Source: Pezicula radicicola
Taxonomy: Eukaryota > Ascomycota > Leotiomycetes > Helotiales > Dermateaceae
Direction: 5' to 3'
NCBI GenBank assembly: GCA_003008705.1
Contig: PDUO01000006.1
Coordinates: 1,435,295 to 1,499,294, forward strand
DNA length: 64,000 nucleotides
The notes beneath the pieces were generated by a model, which was not told the DNA's origin, searched no databases, and saw nothing but the letters and a program-made list of their open reading frames with translations. Below are positions 46,660 through 59,442 of the stretch, one piece after another. The translations under genes were made by a program, and so were the position numbers. Every line of letters begins with the position of its first letter. Position 1 is the first letter of the stretch.

Positions 46660-48596
46660 ATGAGACGCCGCGACCGTGAACCCCCTCGAGGAGGACTCAT
46701 CCGCTCAGGGGTCCGCATGCTCGCCGGTGGAGTAGGCTTAGTATCCGAAAGTATCAAAGCCTCCAAGACGCCCAAAGAAGAGAAACCCCAAGAAGAAGCA
46801 ATACAAGCAACCGGAACAATTTCAAACCCTGACACCAAAACCGACACCAAAACCGAGTTCCCACCAAACACAATCGATACTTCGGCTCCTCCACCAAGCT
46901 ACTCAGAGACACAAGACACAGAAGTTCCTGATATCAAAGGCAAAGGTGTTGATACTCAAACACCTCCAAATGAAAAGGATCAAACGTTCGTTATTGAACC
47001 TGAGTCTCTTCAAGAGGAATGGGATTTAGATGACGCACAAGATGAAATCATTCCTTCATCCTCAGATCCTCTCCCTCCTACAACCAACCCAACCGATCTC
47101 GAAACCCAATTCCTCACCAAACATCCCCTTCCCACCACCAACGTCAACACTTCCTCCTCCACCCCCCAAACACCATCAACCCGTCTCCCCCTCCCAGTAG
47201 TCCTCCCCCAACGTCGCCCCAAAGATCGCTCCAGAGGTTTCATCCGAGCCTACGCCCCAATCCTAGAAAACGTTGGAATCACGCAAGAAACCTGGCTCGA
47301 CTTCCTAGATACATTTCAAAAATCCTCAGCCGCAAATCCATGGTTAAATGCGATAAATATGGCATCTATTGGAACTATGTTTATGCCACATATTATTGGA
47401 TTTGCTGTTGGTTATGCGATTCAACAGGTTACTAATGTTGCTATTGAGTTACAGGCTAGAGGACGGTATGACATTCTTTTTCTTCTACTTTTTGTTTTGA
47501 GAGGGAAGTTTAAAAAATGTATATTGATTAATGGGTTTTGAAAATACAGAACAAATACCTTCCTCCAAAAAGCCAACGCCCAATTTTTCCAACCCCGAGG
47601 ACTCTATTGTCTAGTAATGACCTGGAACCCTGATTCCACGCAAAGATTCGAACAAGTAAATCTAACCTCCACCATTACCTCCCGCTCCACCCCCTCAACC
47701 GGTCTCACCAACCTCCCCGACAAATATAGAAGCGCAGACGGAAAAACCTACGGAGAATGGGAATTTCCCGAAGTTGCACCCTTGATATTTCCAGCATTGG
47801 ATCAATTGGCTAAGGATGAGAGTAAGGAGGGAAAAAAGGAGAAGAGTAAGTTGGGAAATGGGGTAAAGTTTGTGGGTGAGTATTGGGATAAGAGGGCTAC
47901 TGCTGAATATGTGAGTTTTTTTATCCCCCAATCCTCACCAAAAAGGAAAGAAAAGGAAAAGAAAAGAAAAAAGATCTAACAATCCCAAACAGGTATATAA
48001 AAACCCAACAAGCGCCCTCTCCCAAGTCCCCACCCCAACCTTCACATCCCGCTATGCGGACCCCAACTCCCGCGCAGCATCGGGATCCCTAATCTCATTC
48101 GTAACAGGCGGCCACCTCGTTCCCAACCCCGAATCTCGCGGTTTAATAGGCGGGATTCTAAATGTTACGGGTCAGGCTATTAGGGGTGAGAAACAGGGGA
48201 GTGGATGGGATGTTTTGAGAGAGAGGGAGAGGAGAGAAAGGGAATGGAATGCTATTGGTAAGGAGGAGAAATTGGAGATTTATGGGAGGTATAGTAGGGA
48301 TTATAGGGGATTGGGTGGTGCTAGTAAGAGGGGATATGTTAAGGGGATTGGGGGGAGGGATGTTAAGTTGGGGGTTGTTTCTACGCCTGTTGGGTTGGTT
48401 AAGAAGGTTTTGAAGCAGGTTAGTTTTCCCTTTTCCGTCTTCCTTGTTTCTTCTCGACTGCTTTATTTTTTCTTTTTCTTTTCTTTGAGAGATATAAACT
48501 AATTGTGTGATAATATAGAACGTTTTGTACTTAATGATTGTCAACATGCCATCTGAAGAAGAAATGGAAGCTGCTAGAGCTGCGGTTCCATATTGA
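46660..48596 (+). CDS. Conserved fungal protein of unknown function, 556 residues
   Basis: Four exons: 46660-47465, 47550-47910, 47993-48418, 48519-48596 (GT-AG introns, all phases close). The N-terminus has a basic patch (MRRRDREPPRGGLIRSGVRM), then a long Pro/Ser/Thr-rich disordered region to about 195. The folded part begins DRSRGFIRAYAPILENVGI, then WLDFLDTFQKSSAANPWLNA, a hydrophobic glycine-containing stretch (MFMPHIIGFAVGYAIQQV) that could be a membrane-associated helix, and the conserved FFQPRGLYCLVMTWNP. A charged C-terminal part follows (VLRERERREREWN). The segment order is familiar from a widespread ascomycete family, but I know no assigned function. An upstream in-frame open stretch from 46477 has only a non-ATG start and was not used. 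Confidence 0.9.
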
Positions 48597-51203
48597 GATA
48601 TTAATAGTTATGATACATCGCCTTCTATTTCCCTATTCTAGTTACGGCCAATTAAATCGTAGTTATTCTATCTCTGTTTTTTGAAATTTCTATAACTTTC
48701 AAACTTGAGACTACGCAGTAACCAGAATTCAATCATTGCCTCATAGTAATTTAGATTACGGACCAGTATCGTATCAGCTTCTCTGTTCTCAGTGAAGTAA
48801 AAAGAAACATATAGTTAGTACTCTGCATATCACATCTTACAAGTCATTTAGAAAGTAAGAGTAGGTTGTAGTTGCAGTTTCTACAGCAATGTGACCATCT
48901 CGATGACCACGATATAAGCCGCATCAAAAACAGAGCAAAAGGGTAACTATTCTCTACACAATCTATCCGCCCCTTGCCCGCCCCTCCTCTTAAAATTCTT
49001 TTATACCCACTAAATCACTTCTACCATCCAACACCCAACCTCACCCCCACCCCAAAAACCCAAACACCCCACAATTCCAAAAGCATAAAAATACAATAAC
49101 AACTTATACCTTAACAACAAAACCATTACCTTCATAATTTAAAAGACCCCTAAAGTTTTTAAAACCAGTACCCCAATAGTTAAAACACAAGTATCTCTAA
49201 CTCACTTAAAGCGCTTTCCGCTTAAGGAGGATAGCCCACCACGTCTCTTTTTGGTCGGTATTTTATAGTTTTGTTGCTTCTGGGATGGTTGCCAATTTTG
49301 GCTGTAATATTAACAGGCGTTCTCGGTAGGTTGGTTGTAGTTGTTGAGACTGACTCTGTGGCTTATATCGTTAGCGTGTCTTACTAGCTTTGGCAGCCCT
49401 GCCAGCTCTCGCGACTTCGGCAGCTTTAACGGTTCTAGAAGCCTTAGTTGCCTTAGTATCTTCGATAGTCTTAGCATCTTCAATAGTTTTAATATCTTCG
49501 ATAATCTTAGCAGCCTCCGCAGCCTCGGCGGCTAGCTTAGTGCTATATCCACTAAAGATGTCTACAATTATTAGCATAGTGACAATAGAAAGCATTTCAA
49601 TAAAGAAAAGGATCGAAGAACTTATATTTAATAGTCACCTAGAGGGCCCCCCGTGGTCTTATTGCTGTGTAGACCTATTTAGCGACATATTAGCAACTAA
49701 TAGTTAACAAATAATACAAGTATTACTTCGTACTGGCTTAAATAAACCCTATTTACGTCTGTGCTAAACCAGGGTAATTAACCAATCTGTCAACGGGGAT
49801 GCAACGATTTTAGCTATAACTGGCTAGTTGCGATCGGATGGAGATAGGGTTTATTTGGGCCAGTACGAAGTACCTACTAGACCTCTTCCTTAGTAAAGTA
49901 ATTACTAATACTAAAATTATTAGATATAACTTTGCTAGTAGATACATAGGTATACCAATCTTCTATCCTCCTCTATCCTAACTATATACTAATATAAACC
50001 ACCTCACAACCTCAATCCAAGACACCCCCTATTATAAGTAATCAAAGATCGCTACTATCTTATTAACAATACAACAAGATAAGTATAAGAATTCTATACA
50101 CTAATAGTAATAACCGTATCTAATCACTACGGTTAGAAAGTAATATACATTCGTATAAATATAGCTATTCTCCATATCTTTAATGGAAGTAACTATCTAG
50201 TAGAAAATTAATTTAAGCTTTGCCTTTTCTACTTCTGTAATAGAATATTATTGTCTGAAGGAAGGATTAGTGTAATACTTTTGTGAATTGGTCTATCTAT
50301 GCTAAGATAGTCTTGAGTTCCTTAAGTCAATTCAATTACTCAAGACCACACAGTAAAATATCTCAACGAAAAAGAGTAGCGAGGACTTAAAATTAAGCGA
50401 GCAAGCTCTACCACTTATGGAAAGCACAGGCGACGAGTAGGAATAAGATGATTTGAAAGCTTTGTTTGTTTATATGTGCTGTCTTTAGAATATGGAGCTA
50501 CTCTGACTCTCTCTCTGAACTAACATGGTACTGTAACCCACATAGTATCTCCTTCTCCCCTCTTCCTGGCTCACCGATTCAACTTAGCTCTACTTTCGAG
50601 CCCGGATACACATTTGGTAATCCGTTCAACATCTGGCTCCCATCTCTCAACCTCCAATATCTACAGTACACAAACCAACACCATATTTACCCAACCCAAG
50701 CCAACCAACCCAACCATGCAACCACCCATCCTGCGTCTTCAAGACGAAAAAGAGATATTAAATCAATTAAATAGCAACAAAGGAAACTCCTTTCTTCTCC
50801 TCTCCTCTCCTCTCCTCTCCTCTTCTCTCCAACTCCACCTAATGCAACCTCGACCTCGCAGAAAATGCAATCGCATCACCAACCATTAAATAATCATCTA
50901 TGCTCATTCAAATCGTCTTCGATTTCTTTGTCTTCGATTTCTTCGTCTTCGTTCGATAGGTGTGTAGGTATGCCAGCCTGCCCTGTTTGCCGGGGGTATA
51001 ATGCATCGCTTGCTCGCTCGCTCGCAGGAAATGAATAAATCAAAAAGCCGCCGTTCGTTCAAAATGCACCGAAAGAAATATCCTGTCGTGTCGCACTGTA
51101 TGTATCCAATCTGACATCATCTCTTGATATTCATCAGGGTATATCCACCACTCCAAAACAAGGTCACAGTTGGCTCCCTTGAATTCCTAAGAGAAGGAGT
51201 TCT
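48597..51203. other. Intergenic, A/T-rich, one MITE
   Basis: No gene recognised. A minus-strand ORF at 49371-49595 has an Ala/Lys/Thr-rich degenerate repeat (IEDAKTIEDTK) and is probably not a gene. A TCCTC microsatellite lies at about 50797-50822. The end is the 3' flank of the following minus-strand gene. Confidence 0.5.
49726..49870. mobile_element. TA-flanked MITE, family M4, copy 1
   Basis: The 145 bp element is flanked by TA (49724-49725, 49871-49872). The inverted ends are cttcgtactggcttaaataa and (reverse complement) cttcgtactggcccaaataa, extending about 29 bases. Copy 2 is at 59298-59442. Confidence 0.88.
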
Positions 51204-52310
51204 TCAAGAGCTTTTCGCTTTTCCCTTTCCACCAAATGTTGTCCATCTCCTCAAGAATGGCCTCTTAGGTTCTTCAGTCTTGACTGTTACATCCTGTAAC
51301 TCTTTATCGACGTTCTCCTCTGGGAGATTTAATCGATATCGTCGTACGCTTCCGGCATCACTCGCATCATCAGCATCCACATCATGGAATCGTCTCCTCT
51401 TTACTTTCCCAGGCAAAAAGCAATCAGGTATCAATTTAATGATGAACCCTCTTACGCCTTTTGATGCGGCATCAATGGCAGCGTATTCTAAACGGCGTGT
51501 GGAATCTGATGTCCAGTATTGTACTGTAGCGGGCGGTGGGGATTGCGGGGATAGAGGAGCCTCATTTTCTTGTTCGTGCGAGGAAGGGTCGTTCGTTAAT
51601 TGGATAGGTGGGAAATGGAAGTAGGCATTAGGATATTGGGAGGAGGATGTCGAGCGATGGTATGGTGTTGTATGTCTTGCGTGTAATGAAGGTCTAGGTG
51701 CTCCTGCTCGCCATTCCGAGGTAGACCTCCTGGGCCCGTTGCCGGCTGTGCTGGATGTGTTTGAGGATACTGAGGATGGGGAACGTGGGTTTCGTCGTTG
51801 TGTTGGACGATTCTTGGGACGCACATCTGAGGTTGAGGTTCTTGGTGATGATGGGTTGTGGGATTCTCGTCGTTCCTTTTTGTCTTTTGTTGCCGTGTGG
51901 GTTAATGAAGTTGCGGATTGTCGACGTGATGAGTTATCCTTCCCTTCTGTGCTTGACCTTCCTGCTCCGTCTTCGTAGCCCGAGTCTGATCTGTCCATCT
52001 TTATGGATTCGAGGCGTGGTTCCTGTATGTACGGTGTTTGTTTCTGTGGTGATGTTGGTTGTTTGGGTGGGGAGGACAGCGGACGAGGTTTCGAGGACAT
52101 TGGGACTTGATTTTCGAGTTCGATGTTCGTGTGGGAGCTTGAGAAGTGGGTTGCGTGGGCAGAGTGGAAAGTTGTAGCGTCCGAGTTCAGGCTTGATAGG
52201 CTGTTTTTACTTCGGTTATGCCACTGGGTGGTGAGGGGAGAGAGGTGCTGGTTCTTGGGGGCGGTCGGTGCCATTTTCGCACTGCAGTAGTGTGTGGCAG
52301 CGGAACGCAA
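51204..52310 (-). CDS. Conserved disordered fungal protein, 368 residues
   Basis: This single-exon ORF of unknown function starts at the ATG at 52310 (MRSAATHYCS) or, more likely, at 52274 (MAPTAPKNQHLS), which has a better context and gives 356 residues. Residues about 30-240 are Ser/Pro/Thr/Arg-rich without a fold, with KMDRSDSGYEDGAG as one conserved-looking patch. The C-terminal part looks folded and conserved: VQYWTSDSTRRLEYAAIDAA, then GFIIKLIPDCFLP, RRRFHDVDADDASDAGSV and RRYRLNLPEE, ending with a basic tail. Its long G/C-balanced upstream region contrasts with the A/T-rich flanks and suggests a conserved regulated gene. Confidence 0.85.
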   Translation of the reverse strand: MRSAATHYCSAKMAPTAPKNQHLSPLTTQWHNRSKNSLSSLNSDATTFHSAHATHFSSSHTNIELENQVPMSSKPRPLSSPPKQPTSPQKQTPYIQEPRLESIKMDRSDSGYEDGAGRSSTEGKDNSSRRQSATSLTHTATKDKKERRESHNPSSPRTSTSDVRPKNRPTQRRNPRSPSSVSSNTSSTAGNGPRRSTSEWRAGAPRPSLHARHTTPYHRSTSSSQYPNAYFHFPPIQLTNDPSSHEQENEAPLSPQSPPPATVQYWTSDSTRRLEYAAIDAASKGVRGFIIKLIPDCFLPGKVKRRRFHDVDADDASDAGSVRRYRLNLPEENVDKELQDVTVKTEEPKRPFLRRWTTFGGKGKAKSS

Positions 52311-55200
52311 GTCGATATGGGAAAGGGCTGCTATTGGAGTAGGAGGGCTTGTTGTTGTTGTTGATGGTCGAATGTAGTGATGCCGCGTGTCTTTGGTGTA
52401 TTTCTACTACAATTGTACATGTCAGGAGTCGATGGTGTCGGTGTGTTCAGGGGGAGTTATTCGGGGTGGAATTGTGAAAGTCAGTGTGAGAGTTGTGCGC
52501 TGGAGAATGGGATTTGTTGTGACTTTTGGGAAATGGATGGTGGGGAGCGTGTCTACGTATATCCACAGCTGGAAGAGTCGGTGATTGAAAAGATGTGATA
52601 TGCGCCAAGACGGCAATCAACCCCGTGGGCGAAGAGGTGAGGGCCGATTCCTGAGCGTGACCGTGAGTGTTGTGCAGGAATAAAATAGTGCGAGTAGTAT
52701 GGTTCAGATCAATAATAATAGTTCGAGGGTGTGCAGTTCGGCGTGGTGTTTGCAGGAGGACCAGAACGGAGTACCGGTAGCTAATTGTTTTTCTTTTTGT
52801 CGTTAAAAGTTGCAAATTAGCGGTGACAGGTGCTTAGTTAGTACTGTAATAGGGTAGTGTGATTTGTTGTTGTGTGTATCTGAAGCTGAAGATCTTTCTA
52901 TCAACCCCACCTTCAAAGCCAAATTCAGCCCAGCCGCCTCGCCTGCCCTGTCCTTGTCCTTGCTCTTTTGTCGCTTTTGGCGCGCACTCACTCGAAATAC
53001 GATTCTCGCCCCTCGCCACAACTTCTACTACTGTAGCTCACTAAATCTACCGGCGTCGTGATTCCTGGATCTGGAGATGTAGATTGGGGCGGGGAATAAA
53101 CTACCAAGCGTCGTCCAGTAAATTTGGTTCGATGCGATGCCCCTTTTTCCCAGAGTTCAGTGTGTGTGTGTAGCCCCGAGTCCCCAGGAATTGGTTCCGT
53201 CTTGGAGGCTGTTGAGTCTGCCAACCACCAGACCGCCTGCAGAGAGTTACTGCACTTGTAACGCGGAGCCTGCAGATGATGGCGATGCAGCCTCTAGAAG
53301 CGCGCTGATCCGTCCCGTCGTCCGATGTCGTCGCGAAAGGCGCAAATCTAGTTTCTCGAACTTGCGGTGGCGATACAGTAGGATCATAGAACGATGCGCC
53401 GTGAGTTGGCCTTTGAATGTCGTGCCCCGTCGAGGTTGGGGTGGTGAATCAAAATCAGGACTTTGGGAAGACATTACCCGGGCGAGGGCGTTTTCAGAAG
53501 CCTTTTATTATTCAATCGATAGCCCGTAGTTCCAGTCGCGCGCTCCCTTACATAGGTCTATATTACAGGTACATCTGGCTACAAAACGAAACATCTTCAC
53601 ATGTTATTGTCCCTTCCAAGCCTTCTCATCCAATCCGTTGGTGATAGTGCAACAAGGCGTCAACAGGTGAAACTGCCGCACCACCATCTCACTGCGATCG
53701 AGCGAGCGAACGGGCGAACCCTCCAAGGACCAGCAAAGCAAAGATTCCAGCGGCAAATCAAAGCAAAAGCAAAGCTCATGAGCGAGCTTATGCGCTTCAC
53801 ATGTTGTCCATAAAAATAAGTGCAGATGCGAGTTCGGCGATCCAATACATTTTCCAACGCGTCCATCCTCAAACGCGAAGGGTTTGGGAGGAGAGATCAT
53901 AGTGGTCGCAGTGGTCCAGAACTCGCTAACATGCCCCATCCATTCACCCTTCAGACTACAGTCAGCGAAACTTCCAGCGGTGTGCAGGGCTATCCCCAAC
54001 ACGGCCCTGAGCTTCTTCCCCTGTTCACACGTTCACAGGACGCACGTGTCAAATCAGCAGGTGCATGGTGGAGTGTGAACGGACTCTTTGACCACGGCCC
54101 GGAGCGCTCCCTGATTAACTGTCTTTCGGCTCCAATGTCCCCTAATCTCAAGTGAGGTCATTGAGCCGTGGCGGTGAGAATTTTGTTGAATAAAAGAAAA
54201 AAGAGAGGAGGACCGAAAAGAACGGTGTGCGTTGCTAGGTCACTCTTAGCGAGACGGGAGTTGCGTTGTTTGGAATTGAGGCTATTGCTTCAAAAACTCG
54301 TGATAATCATTTAATCGGGATTTGAGGGTGTTGTGTGGTGGTTTATCCCTTTTACGAGTAGTGATCTCGTGCGCGACGAACGACAGGCTCACAGCGTCGG
54401 TGGCTTCGTGCATGCAGGGAGCCAGCCGACGATTCGATCGAGGGGTAAGGAAGGAAATAAGCACATAAGCACTTGATTTTCTGCTTGTGATACGGGGTAA
54501 GGGAGAAGACCCAAGGGGAGGGGAGAGAGGTGACACAGATCATGTGCTTTTCTATTTGTCTCTCTCCCTCCTCCCCTCTGTCGTTCAAAATCCATCATCC
54601 ATCTTTCAATCATCTTTCAGCTGCATCTCTAGTCGTCCGAGGTTGCTTGTGAGTTATTTTGAGGCCAGCAACCGACTCCTTGTGCAAAAAGAGCTGAAGT
54701 TCTCGGATGCATGGTCGCGAGAGCACCGAGACCCTTTTACGAAAGTACAAGATTGTCATTTGTCCCAAGGCAAATTAGAAGGGGAGACTAATGCAACAAA
54801 TCCCTCAAGAATAGTTTCGATTTTCCTTCCGAACTTTAAATTGTTGCCAAATAGCACTACACTATTTTCTTATGATTACGAACGAATCAACAAGCTGCAC
54901 GTAAATTAGGTAGATATTTTGAATCAAGCGAGCTATTCAAACCAAGTGAGTGACTCAAATCAAGTAGGCTATTCGAGTCATCAAGGAAGGGGAGCGAGCT
55001 ATGATACTCAAACCAAATTACGGGACATTAATCACGTCAATCAAGTCAGCCAGTTATTATTCAAATCAAGTTTCTCTCCAATCAAACACATCACTCAAAT
55101 AAAAACACCTTCTCAGGTACCTATGTAATACAATCACATGTCAAAAACAGCACACTAAAAAACAAAAACATATTTTTCAAATTTCAAATCCTTTCCACAT
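52311..55200. other. Long upstream region of the 51-kb gene, no gene recognised
   Basis: Base composition is more balanced than in the surrounding A/T-rich DNA. Overlapping ORFs exist on both strands (e.g. 53604-54002 minus, 54487-54909 plus), but none has recognisable domains. It may be a long leader/promoter of the minus-strand gene. Confidence 0.4.
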
Positions 55201-56747
55201 AGAAAATCAGGTATTAGAACGGAGGAGATCCTCCGTTTTCTGATTCAGATGACCTTATTCGAATCGCTAAAAGATTCCCCATTTCCCTTTCCCCCTCCCC
55301 CTTTTCTTTTTTTATATCAAGGATTTGATTCTTTTAGGTGTATACAGGTGCTTCGAAGGTGTTGTCTTGGGCTTACTCTTACTTGTAGGTGTGGTGGGGG
55401 ATAAGCTAGCTGTACGAAGGATCTAGGGGGGGTGGGGGGTTTAGGGTGTAAAGGGAATGGAAATTTAGGTTATATTTGTTTATTCTTTGTTTTGGCTAAA
55501 TGTAATGTGTTATGTTTTATACTATATAGTAAGAGTAAGTATAAATTCAAAAACAAACAAAATTCACTTACTACCTTAAGATAAACTAGAGAAATTTATA
55601 TATATATACCTTAGATATACTCTATCACATACACCTTAGAGAAAATAATTTAATAAAAAGGAATAAACGTAGAGAAAAACTTAGGTTAGATAATATTAAT
55701 AAGCTACTAAGTATCTATCTAAGTAAACAACAGCCCAAATGCCCCGAAAATTAAAAACCACAAAAAAAAAAACCTGTAAAACCCTAAATCATTAATATAA
55801 TAATCCTTTCCTTCCTCCTCTCTAACTAAGAAAAAAGAAAACTACCTACTAAATGATAACAGAAAAATAACCTAATAAACAATGAATTACTTTGCTGCTA
55901 CAAGTATATAAAATAAACTAGAACAATCCTTGGCTTTATCTATTATAGATAAATGAAATAATAAACTTTGGTAGGAAAGGAAATCTAAGACGTAATGTAA
56001 TGTGATAATACCTCCCTTGATTGTAGTATCGTAGCTGTCTTTACTATTGTAAACGCGATCTGTAGTGTACTTTTGATTAAGGAGGATGAGAAGGGGAGAA
56101 GAGGGGAGGGGGTGTGATAGTAATAATAGTAGAGGTTTTGGTTTATAGTTGGTAGGGAGTGGGATTTTTTTTGGGTAGAAAGGAGGGGGAGATGAAGGAG
56201 GGGGATAGGGATGATAAATTATAGTAGGAGATAATAATACCTATCCTTGATTGTAATATTGTAGGTATTCTTACTGCTGTGAGTACGATCTGTATAGTAT
56301 TACTAACTAAGTAAGATAGGAAATAGGGAATAAGGAAAGCTGGCGATAGTAATAACAAGCTGTAGGAGTGGCTAGATGTAACGGCTCTATACTTACTAGG
56401 CTCGTCTAGAGCTGTTAAATCCAGCCACTCCTGTAGCTTGTCCCCCGGAGGCTCCGCGAGGTAGTTCTAAGGCTCGGCCAGATGATTTAGCCCTTGGGGA
56501 AACCACGGGTAAGTTAATAGATTCGTCGGGACCACTCCGGCTAAAGGACATTTCTTAGTTTCTATTGATGAGAGTAGAATTTTTTGGTTTGTAGTTACTA
56601 AGTAGGGGGTTGAAGTTTGGTTTAGGTAAGAAGGATAAGAGGAGATAAGGGGAGTAATAAGGAACTAGAGTAGGAGAATAAAATAATTACGTACTATAGT
56701 TCTTACTTCTATTTTTGGACTTAATGTTAATAGTGCTGACAATATAT

Positions 56748-56884
56748 ACTATCCCTTTGTGTGTCTCACGGCCCTCTACCTATGTCCCGGGACGTGCACG
56801 GTAATATATATATATTTTAGTGGTAGAATTCTCGGGGTACTGAATCCCTGTCTAGAGGGCTGCAAAATACACAAAGGGATACTA
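56748..56884. mobile_element. Short MITE, family M1, copy 3
   Basis: The inverted ends are actatccctttgtgtgtctc and (reverse complement) tagtatccctttgtgtattt. The core is gggacgtgcacggtaatata, then gtactgaatccct. The core matches the copies at 3129 and 21730, but the outer arms differ in sequence while staying paired. Confidence 0.72.
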
Positions 56885-58397
56885 TACAATTACTAATTTA
56901 AGATGGATTAAGATAAGCAGGGTAGTAACTTGAGTTTAATTATAGAAAACGGGTTTGGCTCCTAAGAGTATTTTCTCTGTAGATGGAGACTTGGTGTGAA
57001 TAAGGTTTTTGAAATGCTAGAAAAAGCAAATAAAGTGAAGAAAGTAGAGAAAGGGTGGAATTAAGATAAACTATATCTTGTACCTAGTGTATATCTTAAA
57101 AGACGAGAAAATGCTTAGATGTAGGAAGAAGTACTACGTTAATTATATAGTGTAGTATTTAGGAAGATTCCTATGATTCTATAGGAATACTAGAGTTAGC
57201 TACTAAATTTAATTTATAAACAGAAAAGGACGTTGATAAATATATTGTTATCTAGTCTCGTATTATTAATCATTTATTCGCGTTATACTAAATATTTAAG
57301 ATTTTCATCTACTATAAGGCTCTTAGAAATAATATAAGTAAGGTTGGATAATACTTTAGTAATAGCTAGAAGTTTTAGTAATTTACAGAGGATATTATAA
57401 AAGTAGCCCTCTTGTAGATGATATACAGTAGGCATTGTGGTTCCGCTTTATTCTGATTATATTATGTAACTTAGACCTTACTATTAGGGGTATTATTGCT
57501 GTATTATTAGTTTTGTAACCCTTTGGTTCTATACTGATATATGTCTTTATATCTGTAGCAAGTGAAGCAGCAACGTGTTGTAGGTTTTAATCAAGGTGTT
57601 ATTAAGTGGATTAATCAATAGTATCTTCTTTCTAATAATAATATAAATACAATATATTAGTATTGTTTAATGCATGTACAAGTACATTTACAAACCCCGT
57701 TTATTTAAGGCTTTAGGTAACGCATGTACAATATATTAGAAGCAAATACTTTTTAGGTACACTCTAAGCTTGTACAACTATATTAATAGGCAAATGTTAA
57801 GTAGTATTCTATTATGCTTATATAAGGGAGGGTGGTTGATATTCTTAACTGATCTATCTACCTAAATTGAAATCTTAATAGTTATCATAGGTTTAGGGCT
57901 TGAAATAGAGGAGAAGAAACATATCAAGAACATTCAGAAAAAGATATTAGGATACAACTAATTAACCTTTGATATTTAGCGGGTGATTCCAGTTTCTTAT
58001 CAAAACGCTTACACGCAGCTTTGAAGTAGAGAGTTAATTCACTCCCTCTATTATTGCTCGAGTACAAAAGCAAAAAGAAAGTTACTTGAAAACAAAATGG
58101 CAACCAACTGCAATCGGGATAGAATAATACAGCGTTATACTTATAAATTCCACAGTTAGATACTTTGGTCCTCTCTACGACCTATTAGTTGTAAAGCCGT
58201 TATGTACTCCTTAGTGAAGTCGGCTAGATCTACCCTTCTATCATCTAGAGTGGAATAGACGTCCGACATGTAGTATACAACCAGCCTAGGATATAGATTT
58301 AGTCTTAGATGAGATTATTAGAAATAATGAGTTTAATTGTCTGAATTGAAGCCATTTAGATGTAGGATTGCCACACCATATATAAGACTAAATGGAG

Positions 58398-58615
58398 TCC
58401 CCGAATATTCGGGTGATTTGTAAGCATTACCTCCAACAGAGATATTGTTGCCCATAAGTCACGTGTCAGAACTACCGCATGGGGTATATCCTCATATTAG
58501 CTTTATATTCGATTCTTCTTGATTTGTAAGATCTGAATCAATTCGCCCTGATCTGTAACTAAGGCTGCGCAAGCCTTATAAATTACAAATCACCTATTTT
58601 ATATGGTATTCGGGA
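58398..58615. mobile_element. Candidate MITE with imperfect inverted ends
   Basis: The left end is ccccgaatattcgggtgatt and the right end (reverse complement) is tcccgaataccatataaaat. Both arms then continue ggtgatttgtaa. The right arm carries an insertion of about 13 bases relative to the left. No clear target duplication is visible. Confidence 0.45.
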
Positions 58616-59297
58616 TTAATTCGATACCTCGGTAATTCAGAGGGCAAGTACTTACAATTCACTCATTATATGCATATACAATTTCCATAAAATCAAAGTT
58701 TAATAGATACAAAGTACAAATTAGGAGATTGTAAAGACAAGCGCCACCCGAAGTTAAGTAATGCTACGTGAAATAAGTTAGCCAAGGCAAGAAGAAACCC
58801 TGAGTCACAATACTCTTGTTTCTATTCACCTAAGTTGAAGTGTTTTCGTTTTAAGGGAAAACAAAACAGCAAATACGAGAAGGTAACAGCCTTTACAAGG
58901 TTACAAATTAACTTCATTTCTCTATGTTTTCTCCTTATGGCAGTAAAGGCCAAGAGACCCTGCTGGTACGTCAAGACTAGAACAGGGAAAAAGATATCGA
59001 ATCCCTTCCGCCCTATTTATTATCTGCCTTAATATTTTCGTCTATAAATTCTGTCTGTAGCCCTTTCTAACTCATGCAAGTTAAACATAAACCAGCAAAG
59101 TAGGTCCAGGGCTTAGAAACAAACGGAACAAACAAAACAGGCTCGAAGGCTTTAGAGGGTAAGAATGGGCGAAAGTGATAGGTATAGCCTATTTTTAATC
59201 TACTTTCCTTAGTAGCAGTTTACGTATGCAGAAGCCATTCTGAAAGCTCCTTAAGTAAAACTAAGGGAGTCTGTGAAGCATAGAACGAGTATTCTTA

Positions 59298-59442
59298 CTT
59301 CGTACTAGCCTAAATAATCCTTATTTCGATCTAAGCGAATCAAGGGTAATTAAGTAATCACTCAATGAGGAAGTCCCATTTTTTGCTATATCTAGCTAGT
59401 TGCGCTTGGACAGAAATAAGGATTATTTGGGCCGGTACGAAG
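59298..59442. mobile_element. TA-flanked MITE, family M4, copy 2
   Basis: The 145 bp element is flanked by TA (59296-59297, 59443-59444). The inverted ends are cttcgtactagcctaaataa and (reverse complement) cttcgtaccggcccaaataa. It has the same length and internal gctagttgcg block as copy 1. Confidence 0.88.

Larger units (their letters stand above)
55201..59295. other. A/T-rich gene desert with MITEs
   Basis: Apart from the elements at 56748-56884 and 58398-58615 the stretch is dominated by A/T with stops in all frames. I see no gene or RNA gene. Confidence 0.55.

Noticed and set aside
49371..49595. Ala/Lys-rich minus-strand ORF
   Set aside because: It is a degenerate short repeat with no start context or neighbours; most likely a translated minisatellite.
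53604..54002. Minus-strand ORF of 132 codons
   Set aside because: No recognisable domain, no conserved-looking motif, and overlapping ORFs on the other strand; not supported as a gene.
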